Made by a program: the position numbers and the translations under genes
Origin: Thelonectria olida
Lineage: Eukaryota > Ascomycota > Sordariomycetes > Hypocreales > Nectriaceae
DNA: 64,000 nucleotides
Assembly: GCA_020736575.1 (NCBI GenBank)
Contig: JAGPYM010000028.1
Coordinates: 62,001-126,000 of the forward strand
Reading direction: 5' to 3'
The notes under the pieces: generated by a model
The model's database searches: none
The model's input: only the letters and a program-made list of their open reading frames with translations
Told to the model about the DNA's origin: nothing
In this document: one piece after another, positions 10,949 to 21,565 of the stretch
Layout of the letters: each line of letters opens with the position of its first letter
Numbering within the stretch: the stretch's first letter is position 1

Positions 10949-11643
10949 TCAGCTGCCATCTATAGACTTCCGGCAGATAGGGCAGCTGTTTGGCTGCTTC
11001 AGCCAGGTCACGCCACAAATTTCATGAAATTGATGTTGACAGGGCAATGTAATCATTGTCTGCCCCTCCTGTATGTTTTCGATACATATCGAACATTCAG
11101 TCATGTCGCCAACACCAGGAGTTTTATTGTCGACTTTCTTTCGGGGTAGCTTCCGTAGTGTCTCCTCTATCACTGCTTGGCTGGTTGTATGAGAGAAGAA
11201 GTCAGGAATGATGGCAAAAGCAGCACCCTGATTTGGTGAACCTTGACCTCGAGTGCGCCAGTGAACTAGGGGTTGGCTAAATATTGCCTGGTAAAAAGAC
11301 TCATCTGAAATCAAACTCTCTCTGTCCATCAAAGTTCCCACAGAGACCGCGACAGTTGACAGACAATCTTCCGATCCTTGAGGATTCCGCTCTGGACTGA
11401 CCTGAGATTATTAGTTAGTGTACGTGAGTTAGATACGCTTGGGATATAGGTAAATACACGACTCATTGAGTTATACTCGTCGCATCTAGAGCATAGGAGA
11501 GTATCATCCCCATCTTCGTCTCGATACCACTCGGTTGTGCACACCCGGCAAAAGGCGATCTCACGGCCCAGGGTAGTATCAAAGCAATTATCATTGTAAT
11601 TGCCGGGGGGTTTGGGTTGTGTGTTGAATTCTTTACGGGGCAT
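10949..11643 (-). CDS. RING-H2 finger protein with N-terminal zinc ribbon, putative E3 ubiquitin ligase
   Basis: Two exons: 11458-11643 and 10949-11401. The intron (11402-11457, 56 nt) has a GTATTT donor, CTAAC branch and CTCAG acceptor in phase 0. The product is 212 residues. The N-terminus has a C4 zinc ribbon (FCRVCTTEWYRDEDG then LLCSRC, about residues 30-55), followed by SPERNPQ, a junction typical of RNF126/RNF115-type proteins. The C-terminus has a complete C3H2C3 RING: CSIC, LPCQHQFHEIC and SCPICR, about residues 160-205. This family passes ubiquitin from an E2 to substrates. The linker between the two zinc domains is much shorter than in the usual 400-500-residue fungal homologues. 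A shorter 35-nt intron using the GTATCT donor is also possible. All zinc ligands are present, so the gene looks functional. Confidence 0.85.
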
Positions 11644-12380
11644 CGGAATATTCGAAGCGAAGGTATTCGTTATTACCCTTAGGAATACCTTCAAACATCG
11701 CGTATAGAGCCGTATATTATATCAGAAACAAGGCAGGCTCTTAGAACCTTCCTATCTGGCTATCCGTACGGCTGGATTAAGCAGCGTAAAAATACCACAT
11801 ATCAAACATGTCTACTTGTGCAGACCGCTCTCGGACGAAAAGACCGTCAAAAAGGGATGTGTTCTGTACAGACCTCAAAATAGCTGCTTATTTGGACATA
11901 ATCACGTCAGACATTGCGTCCATGTCACCTAGAAGACCATAACTCTTCTAATTTGCTCGTTAGGTAGTCCGACAAAGGCCAACGGCTGATCCATCACTTG
12001 CGTTGTACCGTTTTCCTTGCCAGATCGATACCAATGGGCAGGCTGCAACCCGTCCAATCAAAGGCCATCAGATTAGGAGCCAAGAAAACAGCCTAAGGGA
12101 CCATTGTCATACTGTCCAAGCGGCATCGGGCTAAACTGCGCCTACAATTCATGTGGTTTTGGAACCTGCCTTTTCTCCCATCCCATCCGGGATCGCGAAC
12201 CATCGGCGGTCCGCGATGCTACGCGGTTCTTCAACACGGTGAAAACTTGCTGTCACTATGGACGCTCTAGACCGGCAGGATGGGATCGATGATATGGTAT
12301 TCTTGCCCCAACATCGCTACTGATGCAGTCATCAGCCAATTTTGGCTGCCACACTACTTACCACTTTGGAGATGCCATCC
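11644..12380. other. Intergenic between divergent genes
   Basis: This holds the upstream region of the minus-strand RING gene and the distal upstream region of the plus-strand secreted-protein gene. I see no coding signal. Confidence 0.4.
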
Positions 12381-12699
12381 AAATTTATTTAAGCCGTAAC
12401 GTTCACCCGACCTTCTCCTCGCCTCCTGTTGATCACCACCCACATTCTCTTGGTATCTCTTCGATAACCATTCCATTCTTTGTGTTTTCTTTGTCACTCG
12501 GCTGGCCGTCGCAAAATCAGACACAGATTAGTGATCTTTTTTCATCACTCCTTAAAGCAAGAAAACTTTCTCATTCGTGCGTTTAAAACAAACGCCAAAG
12601 CATAGAGCCAGTCTCCTGCCTAACTTCGAAATCAACTTACGTTTTATTTCGCACGAAGCTTTGAAGCCTTTTTTTTTTCTTTTCAGACAAATACTCAAT
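12335..12699 (+). promoter_or_regulatory. Probable core promoter and leader of the secreted-protein gene
   Basis: A CCAAT box (AGCCAATTTT, near 12334) is followed by a TATA-like TTTATTTAAG at 12384-12393 and a long pyrimidine-rich tract (cctcctgttgatcacc and surrounding C/T-rich sequence). This is the usual order in highly expressed filamentous fungal genes. The leader ends in a T-rich run about 20 bases before the ATG. Confidence 0.4.
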
Positions 12700-13359
12700 A
12701 TGTTCGCTGCTTCGACTGTTCTCCTAGCCGCCTCGGCCACCCTGGTCACTGGTGTCATCATCACTCCCCGTGATGCCGGTTCTTCCACAATGACTCCTCA
12801 CGACCAGTATTCCTCCTCCATCGGGACGCTTGGCTGTAAGATCGACACCAACCGCGTCGCTTACTGGCCGGGTTCTGTCGGTTGTGACAATATTTGCATA
12901 AAGGTCTCCCACGCAGGGCGCAGCGTCTTTCTCCTCAAGATTGACCAATCTGGCGGTGCTTACGACATCTCCTATGACGCTTGGAATTACCTTCTTTGCG
13001 GCAGATCTGCCACTGAGGATCCTCAGGAGGGCGGTGGTGTCGCCATGGAGTATCAGGAGGTCCATGCTAGCAAGTGCGCCCACCTCATGGACGACGGCAA
13101 GCTTCCCCTCTCTGCCGCTAACTCCATGAATTACGTCGCCGCCTGTATCTCTGAGCCTAACAGCTGGGTCGCCCAAAACTATCAGCTCTACAATATCCTC
13201 GATCCTGTCTGCAAGTGGGGTGTGAATGAGAAGTGCACCGTCGACCTTACCTTCTCCAACCAACCCTCTTGCCCCAGCGGTCTCGGAGCCATCGATAAGC
13301 TGGACCTCACGGTCACTAATGTGCTCTACGGCTCTGGTGAGAAGTCTACAGCTTCATAA
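12700..13359 (+). CDS. Secreted cysteine-rich fungal protein
   Basis: Single exon of 219 residues from ATG 12700. The upstream in-frame extension is excluded because a clear signal peptide (MFAASTVLLAASATLVTGVI) starts here. The mature part has nine cysteines, including VGCDNIC and PVCKWG, and the block LLKIDQSGGAYDISYDAWNY. That block is characteristic of a widespread but poorly characterised family of secreted ascomycete proteins, in which a double-psi beta-barrel-like fold has been suggested. There is no GPI signal or glycosidase motif. Codon use is C-ending and GC-rich, unlike the surrounding AT-rich DNA, which suggests an expressed, conserved gene. The likely role is at the cell wall or in the medium, but no activity can be assigned. 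Confidence 0.85.
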   Translation: MFAASTVLLAASATLVTGVIITPRDAGSSTMTPHDQYSSSIGTLGCKIDTNRVAYWPGSVGCDNICIKVSHAGRSVFLLKIDQSGGAYDISYDAWNYLLCGRSATEDPQEGGGVAMEYQEVHASKCAHLMDDGKLPLSAANSMNYVAACISEPNSWVAQNYQLYNILDPVCKWGVNEKCTVDLTFSNQPSCPSGLGAIDKLDLTVTNVLYGSGEKSTAS

Positions 13360-13515
13360 GCTAGAGATTCTGACTGTGCATTATCATTCGACGGATTGAA
13401 CCCCTCGCCTATGTTTTGCCTGCGGTCGACCTGACTGTTCCGACTTAGATGACTTAGGCAGGCGAATACTGCCAGGTATTGTTTAGTTGATGTGAAGCTT
13501 TTACATTTGAATTTA

Positions 13516-14534
13516 ACGTGGGTCACCATACAACCGCGCACCCCCCACAATCGCGCATCGTCAAATTGCAAATATGCGGTCGGCAACACTCATTTATTTC
13601 TCAACCAACACAACCGTATATAATAAAATAATTACATGAATTGATTAAAAGTGCTTGCCTCATTCACGCGGGCGGGAAGCCTCTTGAGGTTTATGATCTG
13701 TTTCTCGGCCACGTCGCGCGCCGTACAGATGTCCTTGATGCGAGGGAAAGCCTTATTCGGGTCAAATTTAACGGCTTTTTTCCCTGATGGCTTCTTAGCA
13801 GCTAGCTGTGCCTTGAATACAGCAACTTCCTGCTCTAGATGCGTGATTTTGCTGTTGTTGATGTCAAGGGTCTTGCCGTACATCCCGACCAATGCGATTT
13901 AACTGCTTGTCAACGCATTGAAGCTGACTTTGAACATCGCGGCTTCTATGAGGCGTATTCCAAAGCGATTCATCGCCTTTTTGCCGCTTCTGTGGTGTTA
14001 TGGGGGTCGAGTTTGACGGCCTCAATCGCTTTGGTAACGGCAACGCCGACAGGGCCTTAGAAACATCAATCAGAAAGATGCCAGCACCACGAAAACCGGC
14101 TCGGATGTTCCCCTGCCTGAAGGCTTTCTCTAAAGCTATTTTGTATGCTGATACGAAGCGTTGTTTCCGTCGTGGTGACGATATTTCATATGAGGCCCAC
14201 GCGCGGGTTTCTCGACGATAATACGTCTTCAATGGCGAAAAATCGCTACATCGAGTGGCTGTGTGATGTGTAATGAATGTGAGGGTAGCCAACTAAGCCG
14301 AACCTTGTTCAACCACGCCTTTTTCATCAATTCTGCTGTGATGTGAGTCTTATGTTGGTCCAGGATGAGGAGGCGCCATTGTGACTCGTCTGCCGGCTTC
14401 GTTTCCGGCAGAAACACATCTATGAACCATTTCAAGAAGATCACATTGTCAGACCAGCCCGGCAAGCTCGAATCGTACTTCCATTCAGGAAAATTGCGTT
14501 GAAACCACTGTCCTTGCAGCCGGGCACCTGTAAA
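13516..14534 (-). mobile_element. 5'-truncated pogo-type transposon with frameshifted transposase
   Basis: The transposase reads on the minus strand. Block 1 (about 14230-14515) carries LQGQWFQRNFPEW, LPGWSDNVIFLKWF, the catalytic block WRLLILDQHKTHIT and SWLPSHSLHITQPLDVAIF. A frameshift at about 14233 leads into block 2 (FSPLKTYYRRETRAW to GRDVRQDP), and a second frameshift near 13890 leads into a C-terminal coiled coil (NNSKITHLEQEVAVFKAQL). The N-terminal CENP-B-like part is absent. At 13516, next to a TA dinucleotide, a putative terminal inverted repeat starts (ACGTGGGTCACCATACAACC). I could not find its partner at the other end, which fits truncation near 14534. Confidence 0.8.
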
Positions 14535-14566
14535 CTAAGCAAGGGTGTGGTTTGGTTACTATCTTC

Positions 14567-15367
14567 TCACACCGACAAAATTTCATGGTCCCTAATGTAC
14601 AAGTGGTGATATAAATCAACTAAAAGTCTCTCTACATCAATACTCTTAGTTTCAATGACAATTTCTAATTTTTCTGTTTCGCCAGATTCCCTAGAGAATG
14701 ATCCCAGAGGAATTTTATACTTAAAAATTGGCATGAGGCATCCTCGTGACCAACAAAATCTCTCCAACAGTAAGGCATTTGTTTCAACGGTTTTCAAAGT
14801 TCTGTCTCGGTAAAGTGATAAAAAACTTGTTTTACGAAGTCCAATCTTCCAAAGATTGAGAAGTAAGACATCATTGAGGTGTTGATATATGTTGGAGTTT
14901 TCGAAGAATACAAAATGGCCACTTGGCGCAAGGTATCCTACTGCATCTGAACAAAAGTGCTCCCCTATGTGTGATACCTCAGAGAACACACGTGTATATG
15001 GGCCTGCAATCCCCGCTAACATAAGATGCAGCGGGCGAGTTGACCGCTCACCTTCATACAGATATTTGAGATCAGACCCAAGAAGAATGAGCTCTCGCGC
15101 AGGAAATTTGAGATTAAAGTCCTTGCGAGCACACTCTAATAATTTACACCAATGCGAAGATGGCTTGAAAATGCTACATCAAGCTCTGGCATGCTTTATA
15201 TTCTGTCGCTGCGTTGGTGAAATGAGAAGGCCGGCCTCAGATGCCCTGGTGGCTGATCTAGCATCAAGATAGTCCGTTACCTCAGCCTGGATCTCTGCTG
15301 GCAACGGAGGTACCTGGGTGGCCCTCGCATTGTTAGCTTTGTTCGCGCCTTTAACCTGTTGTGCCAT
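14567..15367 (-). pseudogene. Unknown protein with F-box-like start, broken by one in-frame TGA
   Basis: From ATG 15367 one reading frame runs 267 codons to 14567 and is interrupted only by TGA at codon 63 (15179-15181). The N-terminus contains LPAEIQAEVTDYLD, which resembles the first helix of an F-box. The middle and C-terminal parts (ARELILLGSDLKYLYEGE, GHFVFFENSNIYQHLNDVLL, EIVIETKSIDVERLLVDLY) do not match a family I know. There is no compensating intron, because the flanking bases lack splice signals at that point. A CGA-to-TGA change would explain the stop. If the TGA is real the gene is dead or makes a 62-residue peptide. If it is a sequencing error, this is an intact gene of 266 residues. 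It abuts the truncated pogo element. Confidence 0.6.
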
Positions 15368-15409
15368 TATATATGAAGACGATTGAGGAGATGTTATGTC
15401 GGACCACAA

Positions 15410-17720
15410 CCTTATTTATAGCCACTTCTAAGACGGAGCTGAAACTCCGCCGTTTTGCCAACCTTGCAGCAGCCCAAATACCAAAACGGCTGCTAGCGCC
15501 AGAATGGACGATGAGCCAAAATAAGACCAGATCCTATTTTACTTCATACATCTACAGCCAAGCTCAGCAATCTAATTCACGAGTTCTTCAATGACCGAAC
15601 AGAGACCGCAAAAGAACCCGCCTCCTTCTATCTTCAAGGATTCGCTGGATCTCACCTCAGCTTTGCTTTTCGACCTGTTCTTCCCCTGGGGGTGGATGGA
15701 GTCCGATCCACAACGCTGAATTATAACGATTTGCATGTCAAGGTGGTGATTAATGAATCCCCAGTTGGTGGGAGAGAGACGGAGAGACAAAATATTCGAT
15801 GGAGGGCTTTCCCACTCTCCTTACGTCAAAGAGGTCATGGTACCGAGAACAGTGCGAGAAGAAAGTGCCGCATCTGTCTGTATATTCTCGTTCTGTATGC
15901 TTGCACGCGCTGCATTTGGAATCACCTCTGGCTTCCATTTCTTGGCCACACTGTAGTTGAAGCGAGCCTGATATTTTAGAGAACTTGCCGTGGTTAGAAG
16001 CTGATCCGAACGCCATGCCTTACTTACGCAATCAAGTCTTGGCTAGGTTTATCTCTACTAGTTGTGGCATCACTCTTGTCGAGTGGTATTGGACTTCAAG
16101 AGATAATTTAGCCCGATGACGGCTTGCGAAGAAGTCGCGATGATGTGGGGATTCAGATAACCCAACTACGATCTAGACATCACAGGTGCGCCTAGATGCA
16201 AATTTGACTCCCAAGGTCCACCTGCTCATAGAATGCCTATAACGACAGTGCCGCCTCTGCCTTGCTATGGCCCACAGAGCAGGGTGATCCACTGTTATCA
16301 GGTCTCCTTTTATACTTCGGTATGATTTAGCATATAATAGGTTAGAGACTCTAGTATTGAGTGAGTGGCGGACATGATATAAAGTCAGAGAAGTTTGATG
16401 CCCGTGGCGTACCACTCTGCTTCTACTTCTTCTCGTCAACCAGATAGTTTTATCCCGAAATCAGTATCTCTGGTCTCAGTCATGTTGACAAACTCCTCAA
16501 CGAAAATTTCTGAAACTTCACCTCAAGTCCTAAACACACGCGAAGAGAGCTGTGAATCCGATGGGCTAGAGAAAATGACTGACCATGCGAGGAAACGATG
16601 GATAACGATGCAATCAGACCTGATTTGCTGAAAACTCGGAATCTGCGCTTGGCCGAGAGAACTATGAAACACCTTCCAGCAAGAAGTCTGGCATTCAAGG
16701 CATCGTGGCGGTTCGCTGGCCCAGAGACTCCTTCCAATACACTGCATCATTGGATGATACGAGCGATTTCCGAGCCCCTGTCTGACCGCCACGCAAAGCC
16801 AGGCAAGAGGACCGCTTTAACAGATGACCAATGTGCGCTCGATGCTCACAAACGCAAGCGCCGCATGACCTAGCTTTCAAGCTGAACCTAACATCGACAG
16901 GCAGTCTATCAACAAGATGCAAATACTCCGAGATCACTTTGAGGCCACACGATCAATGCTGCAACACTGACAGCAGCAGTGAGAAATATTTAAATGAAGC
17001 CAAAGAGGCAGTCTGGATTGTTGTGTTAATCTCTTTCTTAGGAGACAAGCGATGCCAATTTCTGTTCTAACCCTCACTTAGCTACTTGAACTGGCAGTCT
17101 GACTACCGGAAAGACCCCCTTTCAGGTTTGCTCAATTACATCGCTTTTGGTCTATTGGATGTGACGAATGAAACCTGGTCCGCAACTTGCACACAAGAGA
17201 CCAGTAAGCATGGGGTAGAACAGATTGTGGATCATCGTTTCAGTCGGAAGTTGATGATAAGACGTGCATTCGGGTTGTAGCTGTGAAGTCATCAGTGAAC
17301 GGTACGTATTTGCATCTCCGGGCCGCTTTGCCGGTTGACACTAGGAGTTTGAGAGACTTGAATTAAACAAGCGTACATAGACGAAAAGGAAGCACGTAGA
17401 TAAACTACAACACGAGGGTTACATCATTTGTCCCATACATCTAAACCAAACACCTCCAAGAATACTCTAGAAGACGTTCCCAGAAGTAACATGCCCCTAT
17501 CCCACTTCCTCATAATAAACATACATGTGCCTCCACATTTCTACCTTTTGAACAATATGTACGATAAATAGAAATATTTCGACTTGTGTACTTGCCCTGG
17601 GCCCTCGTACGGTTCATGAATATACGAATTTACAGTCCATAGATCCATACCCTTAAGATATATAATCACTTTGTACTCTTGTAGTTGAAGGGATCTACAA
17701 CTAGGCAAAGTAATCGCACC
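15410..17720. other. Long intergenic stretch with possible small relics
   Basis: A minus-strand segment at 15820-15970 reads as a plausible exon (ARFNYSVAKKWKPEV) preceded by a canonical GTAAGT..CTAAC..CAG intron, but the exon upstream hits a stop at once, so no gene model holds. Plus-strand frames at 16395-16870 are open for about 80 codons each but do not splice into one another. The rest has only short frames. Confidence 0.35.
15432..15500. repeat. Small inverted repeats
   Basis: The arms CCGTTTTG and CAAAACGG lie about 30 bases apart, and a tighter hairpin CGGAG-CTGAAA-CTCCG lies just before them. This could be the end of a small non-autonomous transposon or chance. Confidence 0.3.
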
Positions 17721-18722
17721 TCACAGCCGGAATGGTTTGGGAACAAAACTGCGATTAGGAATGTGCTTCCCCGATGAAGTAAAGTTGCTTCCTTGCTGAT
17801 AGATCTTGATAGACCTAATAAGCCAGTGGGCCTCAGCAAACTCGGAGGGATTGGCAGCAACAAACTCCATGCAAGTCTTTCCCTGAGTCTTAGCGGAGCA
17901 AGTGACGTCGTTTTCCCAAACAGATTCAACGCCGGCCCAGCTTCCACAGAAGGTGGTGTCAAAGACTAGGCGGTTGTTCTGGAAGTGCTTGCCGATGTCG
18001 CAGCCGGTGTCACCATTGAAACAGGCAATAGGTTGGCCCCAGCTTGACGGGTTCGGTTTTTGGCTGACGATGTCTGAAGGAATGGCGCTGCGAGGGAAAA
18101 ACCAGACGGAAATGTGACTCGATGTCCACTCCACGGCGTACGTCCCGCCACCATTCCGGTTGAAGTTGGTGCCGTAGTTGGAGGCGCTGCCAGTGCTCTG
18201 ACTGCACCCAACATGGCAGTTGGACTCATTCAATACAGTGGAGTTAGCAGTATCATCGTTGCTCATCGTGCAGCCTGGGCTGGTGTGGAGCGTGATGATG
18301 TTGGATGTCTGGGAGTTGATTCCTTCGATGATGTCGATCTCGCCAGAGGCAGGCCAGTCAGGCCCGTAGAGCCACATGGCCGGCCAAACGCCGCAGATAC
18401 TGCCAGGCATATGGGCAATATCGGCAATAAAGAGGCCCTTGGACCATGAATTTTTTGAGGTCACACGTACCGTCGGCCGGATCAGTGGTGGTGTGGTCGA
18501 CACCCATGTATATGAGGTTGTTTTGGTATTTGGCCAGACCCCACTCATTCGCGGTGATTGCATTGACATATTCAACATAACCCTTGGTCGGGTCAGGCTC
18601 GTCAAAGAAGTCAAATTCACTGAAAAAGTTGGTGAAATCGTAAGTCGTTTCGAGAGCGTAACCGGCGTGTGCAGCTCCACAGAAGAGAGTCAAAGCCCGA
18701 GAAAAAAGGCAAAGGTGTGCAT
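17721..18722 (-). pseudogene. GH16 endo-1,3(4)-beta-glucanase, disrupted by two frameshifts
   Basis: The minus strand carries a whole GH16 protein of the fungal mixed-linkage glucanase type. From ATG 18722 a signal peptide begins (MHTFAFF), but the frame hits TGA at codon 11. The conserved N-terminal block (YDFTNFFSEFDFF, NEWGLAKYQNNLIYMGVDHT) lies in another frame, consistent with a lost T in the six-T run at 18702-18707. A second shift near 18477-18495 returns to the first frame. That frame then holds GLFIADIAHMPGSICGVWPA, the catalytic motif GEIDIIEG (nucleophile and acid/base Glu) and the C-terminal block AEAHWLIRSIKIYQ, ending at 17721. The active-site region is fully open for about 250 codons. 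The enzyme would cut beta-glucan in cell walls. Either the gene is a recent pseudogene or the sequence has two single-base errors. Confidence 0.8.
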
Positions 18723-19602
18723 AACTGAAATATCCTAGGGATTGTATGGATGTATATCCGACAAGCGGGAAGTTGCCTTAAGAAATAACAACTAGACAAG
18801 AGAGAATTTACGCTAGTAGTGGGGAGACCTCAGCAGCGATGCTGAATGGGTGCTCGGGATTTGGGAGCAGTAGGCGGTAGGTAATTCCAAAGTTTTCAAG
18901 TGATACAAATTCGAAATAAGGAAATAATAGCCAGAATATGGAGGTTGTCAGAATCGAATGGCTATCTGATCGCGCGTTTAAGGAAGTTTAAGTCTGGTGG
19001 AATGGGGGACGATGAAAAGAAGCGTTGGGATGAAGATCAAAACCAGGGGAGAAATGACTGATCACAAGAAGCGAAGAACTGAGAGGCGCAGCGAGCCGCC
19101 AGAAGAAGTTTGAACTATATATATATAGCATTTCCATAACACAATGGCGCAAGATGATCGGAGATGAATCAATTGGATGTTGGTCAGACGTCAGTAGCGA
19201 CTTATGACCGCTGCTACGCAGTCAAACTTGTTCCCGACACAGTAGCTCAGAGTGTTGTCGCAAAGCAGAGGTTCGTTTGAAGACCCCGCGTTTGCTTTTA
19301 TGCTCTGGACCAGAGAAGGCCGATTCGTTGCATCTTTGAAGAGGGAGTCGTTAAAGTGCTGGCATTGATCAGTCCGGCAATATAGAATGTTAGAAATTGA
19401 TATCAGGCTTCTGGGCGGCTCTCAGCTCTCTACTGACATACAGGGCAAATATTGAATCTCAACGTTGTGCCTTCGTAGGAAATCCAGGAATAGAGTATCG
19501 AAATTCCAATTTCACAAGGAAGATAGGGCAACCACAATACGGTACTGTACGTGAGGGATATTGGCAGGAAATAGACCGGAACCCCTAACCACATCCGGTT
19601 AT
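18723..19602. other. Upstream region of the GH16 gene, otherwise empty
   Basis: The first ~150 bases on the minus strand lack any ATG, as expected of a 5' leader. A TATA-like run (tatatatatagc) lies near 19120. No gene is visible up to the bZIP relic. Confidence 0.4.
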
Positions 19603-20358
19603 TCATATATAAGCTAAACTCTCAACAAATTTAGATGCCTGGCTCATGAGCCATTTATCTACGTTGGTATTTGTGAAGGTACTATGCGACAACAGTCGGT
19701 CTTTGATAGTTGCGCATTCGTTAAGGACATCGCTGAGCCCCATCTGTAACAAAGAGTAACTATGTTCTAGCTCCCGCAGAGTTGATTGAACCTCATCTTT
19801 TTCCTTCCGTCAGTACCTGGCTGCCGCTTTCTTGTTATGTTGACGGGCCATTTCCTGTTTAATTCAAGATAAGCTCCACAACAGCTATCCTGCTACTCCC
19901 TTGCTGATGACTGTTTGGTTTTGGGTACTAGGAGGCGAGGTTAAGGGCTTGTGTCGTCCTAGTTGGGACTGACTCCTTTTAAGATCTTTACTCTTCTCGT
20001 TGCATTCGGCTGAGCTCGATGAAACGGACGAGGCAAATGATATGCTGGAATAGCAGGGCATTCTCCCCGAAGTATAATTGCCTCCTGTTCCCAATGGCAG
20101 AGATGCATCTTTGCGATCGCTTGTATTTGTTTCCCGTTGAGTCGAACACAGGTGTACTGTCATCGGTCAATGCCAAGAGGATTTGAATGTTGTCCGGGCT
20201 CGGGAGCCATCATGAGTATAGACTTTCATTTTCGGACCCCGTCCGGAAGTTAAACTGTGCATGGGCTCCATCCCGTTGATCTCAGCATCTTCGTGCCAGG
20301 CCGGGTCGTAACGTAACTGCCACGCCCTCACTGCATGGCAAGTAGTTGTAAATAGTAT
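19603..20358 (-). pseudogene. bZIP transcription factor pseudogene
   Basis: One minus-strand frame runs the full length with no frameshift. The C-terminal part has a bZIP basic region (RQHNKKAAARY) and a leucine-zipper-like helix (STLRELEHSYSLLQMGL), followed by NTNVDKWLMSQASKFVESL. A TGA sits exactly where the conserved Arg of the basic region belongs (19810-19812). A 42-nt intron (19855-19896, GTAGCA..ACAG) removes two further stops in phase. Upstream is a Ser-rich linker (SSISFASSVSSSSAEC), then another TGA at 20167-20169. The expected start reads ATA at 20358 instead of ATG. TGA for CGA and ATA for ATG are all C-to-T or G-to-A changes. The ancestor would have been a small DNA-binding regulator of about 240 residues. 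Confidence 0.7.
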
Positions 20359-20977
20359 GCCCAAGAAGTGATTCGTGTGATCGTTGACCACCAACGGGAG
20401 TGAAACATACAGAAGATTGGCAAGATATTTATAGACGGGTCGAATGTCGAGTCAAACTCGCAGTATCAATGCTTAAAATGTACGGTTGATGTGAACCAAA
20501 TCGAAACCTTAAAGAAAAGAATCTCAAATGGTCATTTGTGTCTCAGCACGGGATTAAATTGGCAGATAAGCAAAGCAGGAGTAGTGATATGGTCAAATTC
20601 CATAAGTGGTGAGAGCGCTCACTGGATGACATAAAAATAGGCCCGTATCGAACACATTATTGACATGTATGTATGCGTACGAAAGAGTAATTTGTAGAGT
20701 TCGGGAGTAGGCCAGATAGATACTATCAATTCCTTGATGTAAGAGGCGATCCACAAGTCGATGGTCAGGTTTTATCACATCACGCCAATCTAAAAGCAAC
20801 CATAACAGATAACTAACCCTAAAAACGTGATCACCTAGGGCAGCTAAGCGAGGGGCACAATAGGTAGCCACATCGCCTTGATGGCCTAGTAGAGAATTGT
20901 ATGTGATACAACAAACGCATGAAACATCGATGGTGAGTATTCCTAAGACCTCGATTAAGCTACGCTCCTAGTTGCCC

Positions 20978-21565
20978 ATGCGTTGTGATATGTGCGGAGC
21001 TGCGGCCTCGTTATTGCAGGCTTGTCTGCGAGGAGCCCCTTGGTCCTCAAGAGAAGTTGCTAATGGTATCGAAGATATATTATCTCTCGGACTCACTTGC
21101 CGTTATTTGTATGCGGGTCATTTTTCGTCTCTGGAGAGCTGTCCTGAAGGTGAAACCAGGTACTCGCGTACTGCAGAATTTCTATTTGATCGACTTGTCT
21201 TTCGTTTTGACAATGAAGCTCTATTTGTGGAGTTCGTCTTTTCGGGAGCTGCGCTCTTCAAGAAGATAAAGATTGTCCATCTTGCATTCGAACTCAGTCT
21301 GACTTTATTGACACTGTGGCCAAGAGACCACATTGTTAGCTGTTGGAAAGTGTTGCACTGGTGTGGCGCTAAACAGCTTCAGTACTCTTACTCAATCTTG
21401 CCAGTTGGCACGCGAAACAAGCGAGGCGTCGCCAGAATGCTAAAGCAAGCTGTAAGAATAGATCACAATGAAAAGTGTTTGATCATTTATATTCAATACA
21501 AAACTTCCATCCCTGATGTACTTAGAATTACAAGGGAAAGATTTGCGGTTTTACCACACATCTAG
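20978..21565 (+). CDS. Hypothetical protein, possible F-box-like remnant
   Basis: Open frame of 195 residues from ATG 20978. The segment EDILSLGLTCRYLYAG (near residue 33) resembles the second half of an F-box, but the first half is missing, so an upstream exon may have been lost. The middle is rich in Phe and Leu (LFDRLVFRFDNEALFVEFVF) and the end is basic. There is no signal peptide or catalytic motif. Flanks give no splice signals that would extend it convincingly. It could be a degenerating member of a fungal F-box-type family or a fortuitous ORF. Confidence 0.35.
   Translation: MRCDMCGAAASLLQACLRGAPWSSREVANGIEDILSLGLTCRYLYAGHFSSLESCPEGETRYSRTAEFLFDRLVFRFDNEALFVEFVFSGAALFKKIKIVHLAFELSLTLLTLWPRDHIVSCWKVLHWCGAKQLQYSYSILPVGTRNKRGVARMLKQAVRIDHNEKCLIIYIQYKTSIPDVLRITRERFAVLPHI

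Noticed and set aside
12724..13263. 179-codon minus-strand ORF.
   Set aside because: It is antisense to the secreted cysteine-rich protein, which has a signal peptide and family motif.
15820..16040. Minus-strand exon with a near-perfect intron (GTAAGT, CTAAC, CAG).
   Set aside because: The sequence upstream of the donor has a stop within six codons in the required phase, so the model cannot be extended to a start.
16395..16873. Two overlapping plus-strand ORFs that might be exons of one gene.
   Set aside because: A TGA separates them, no GT-AG pair joins the frames, and no motif is present.
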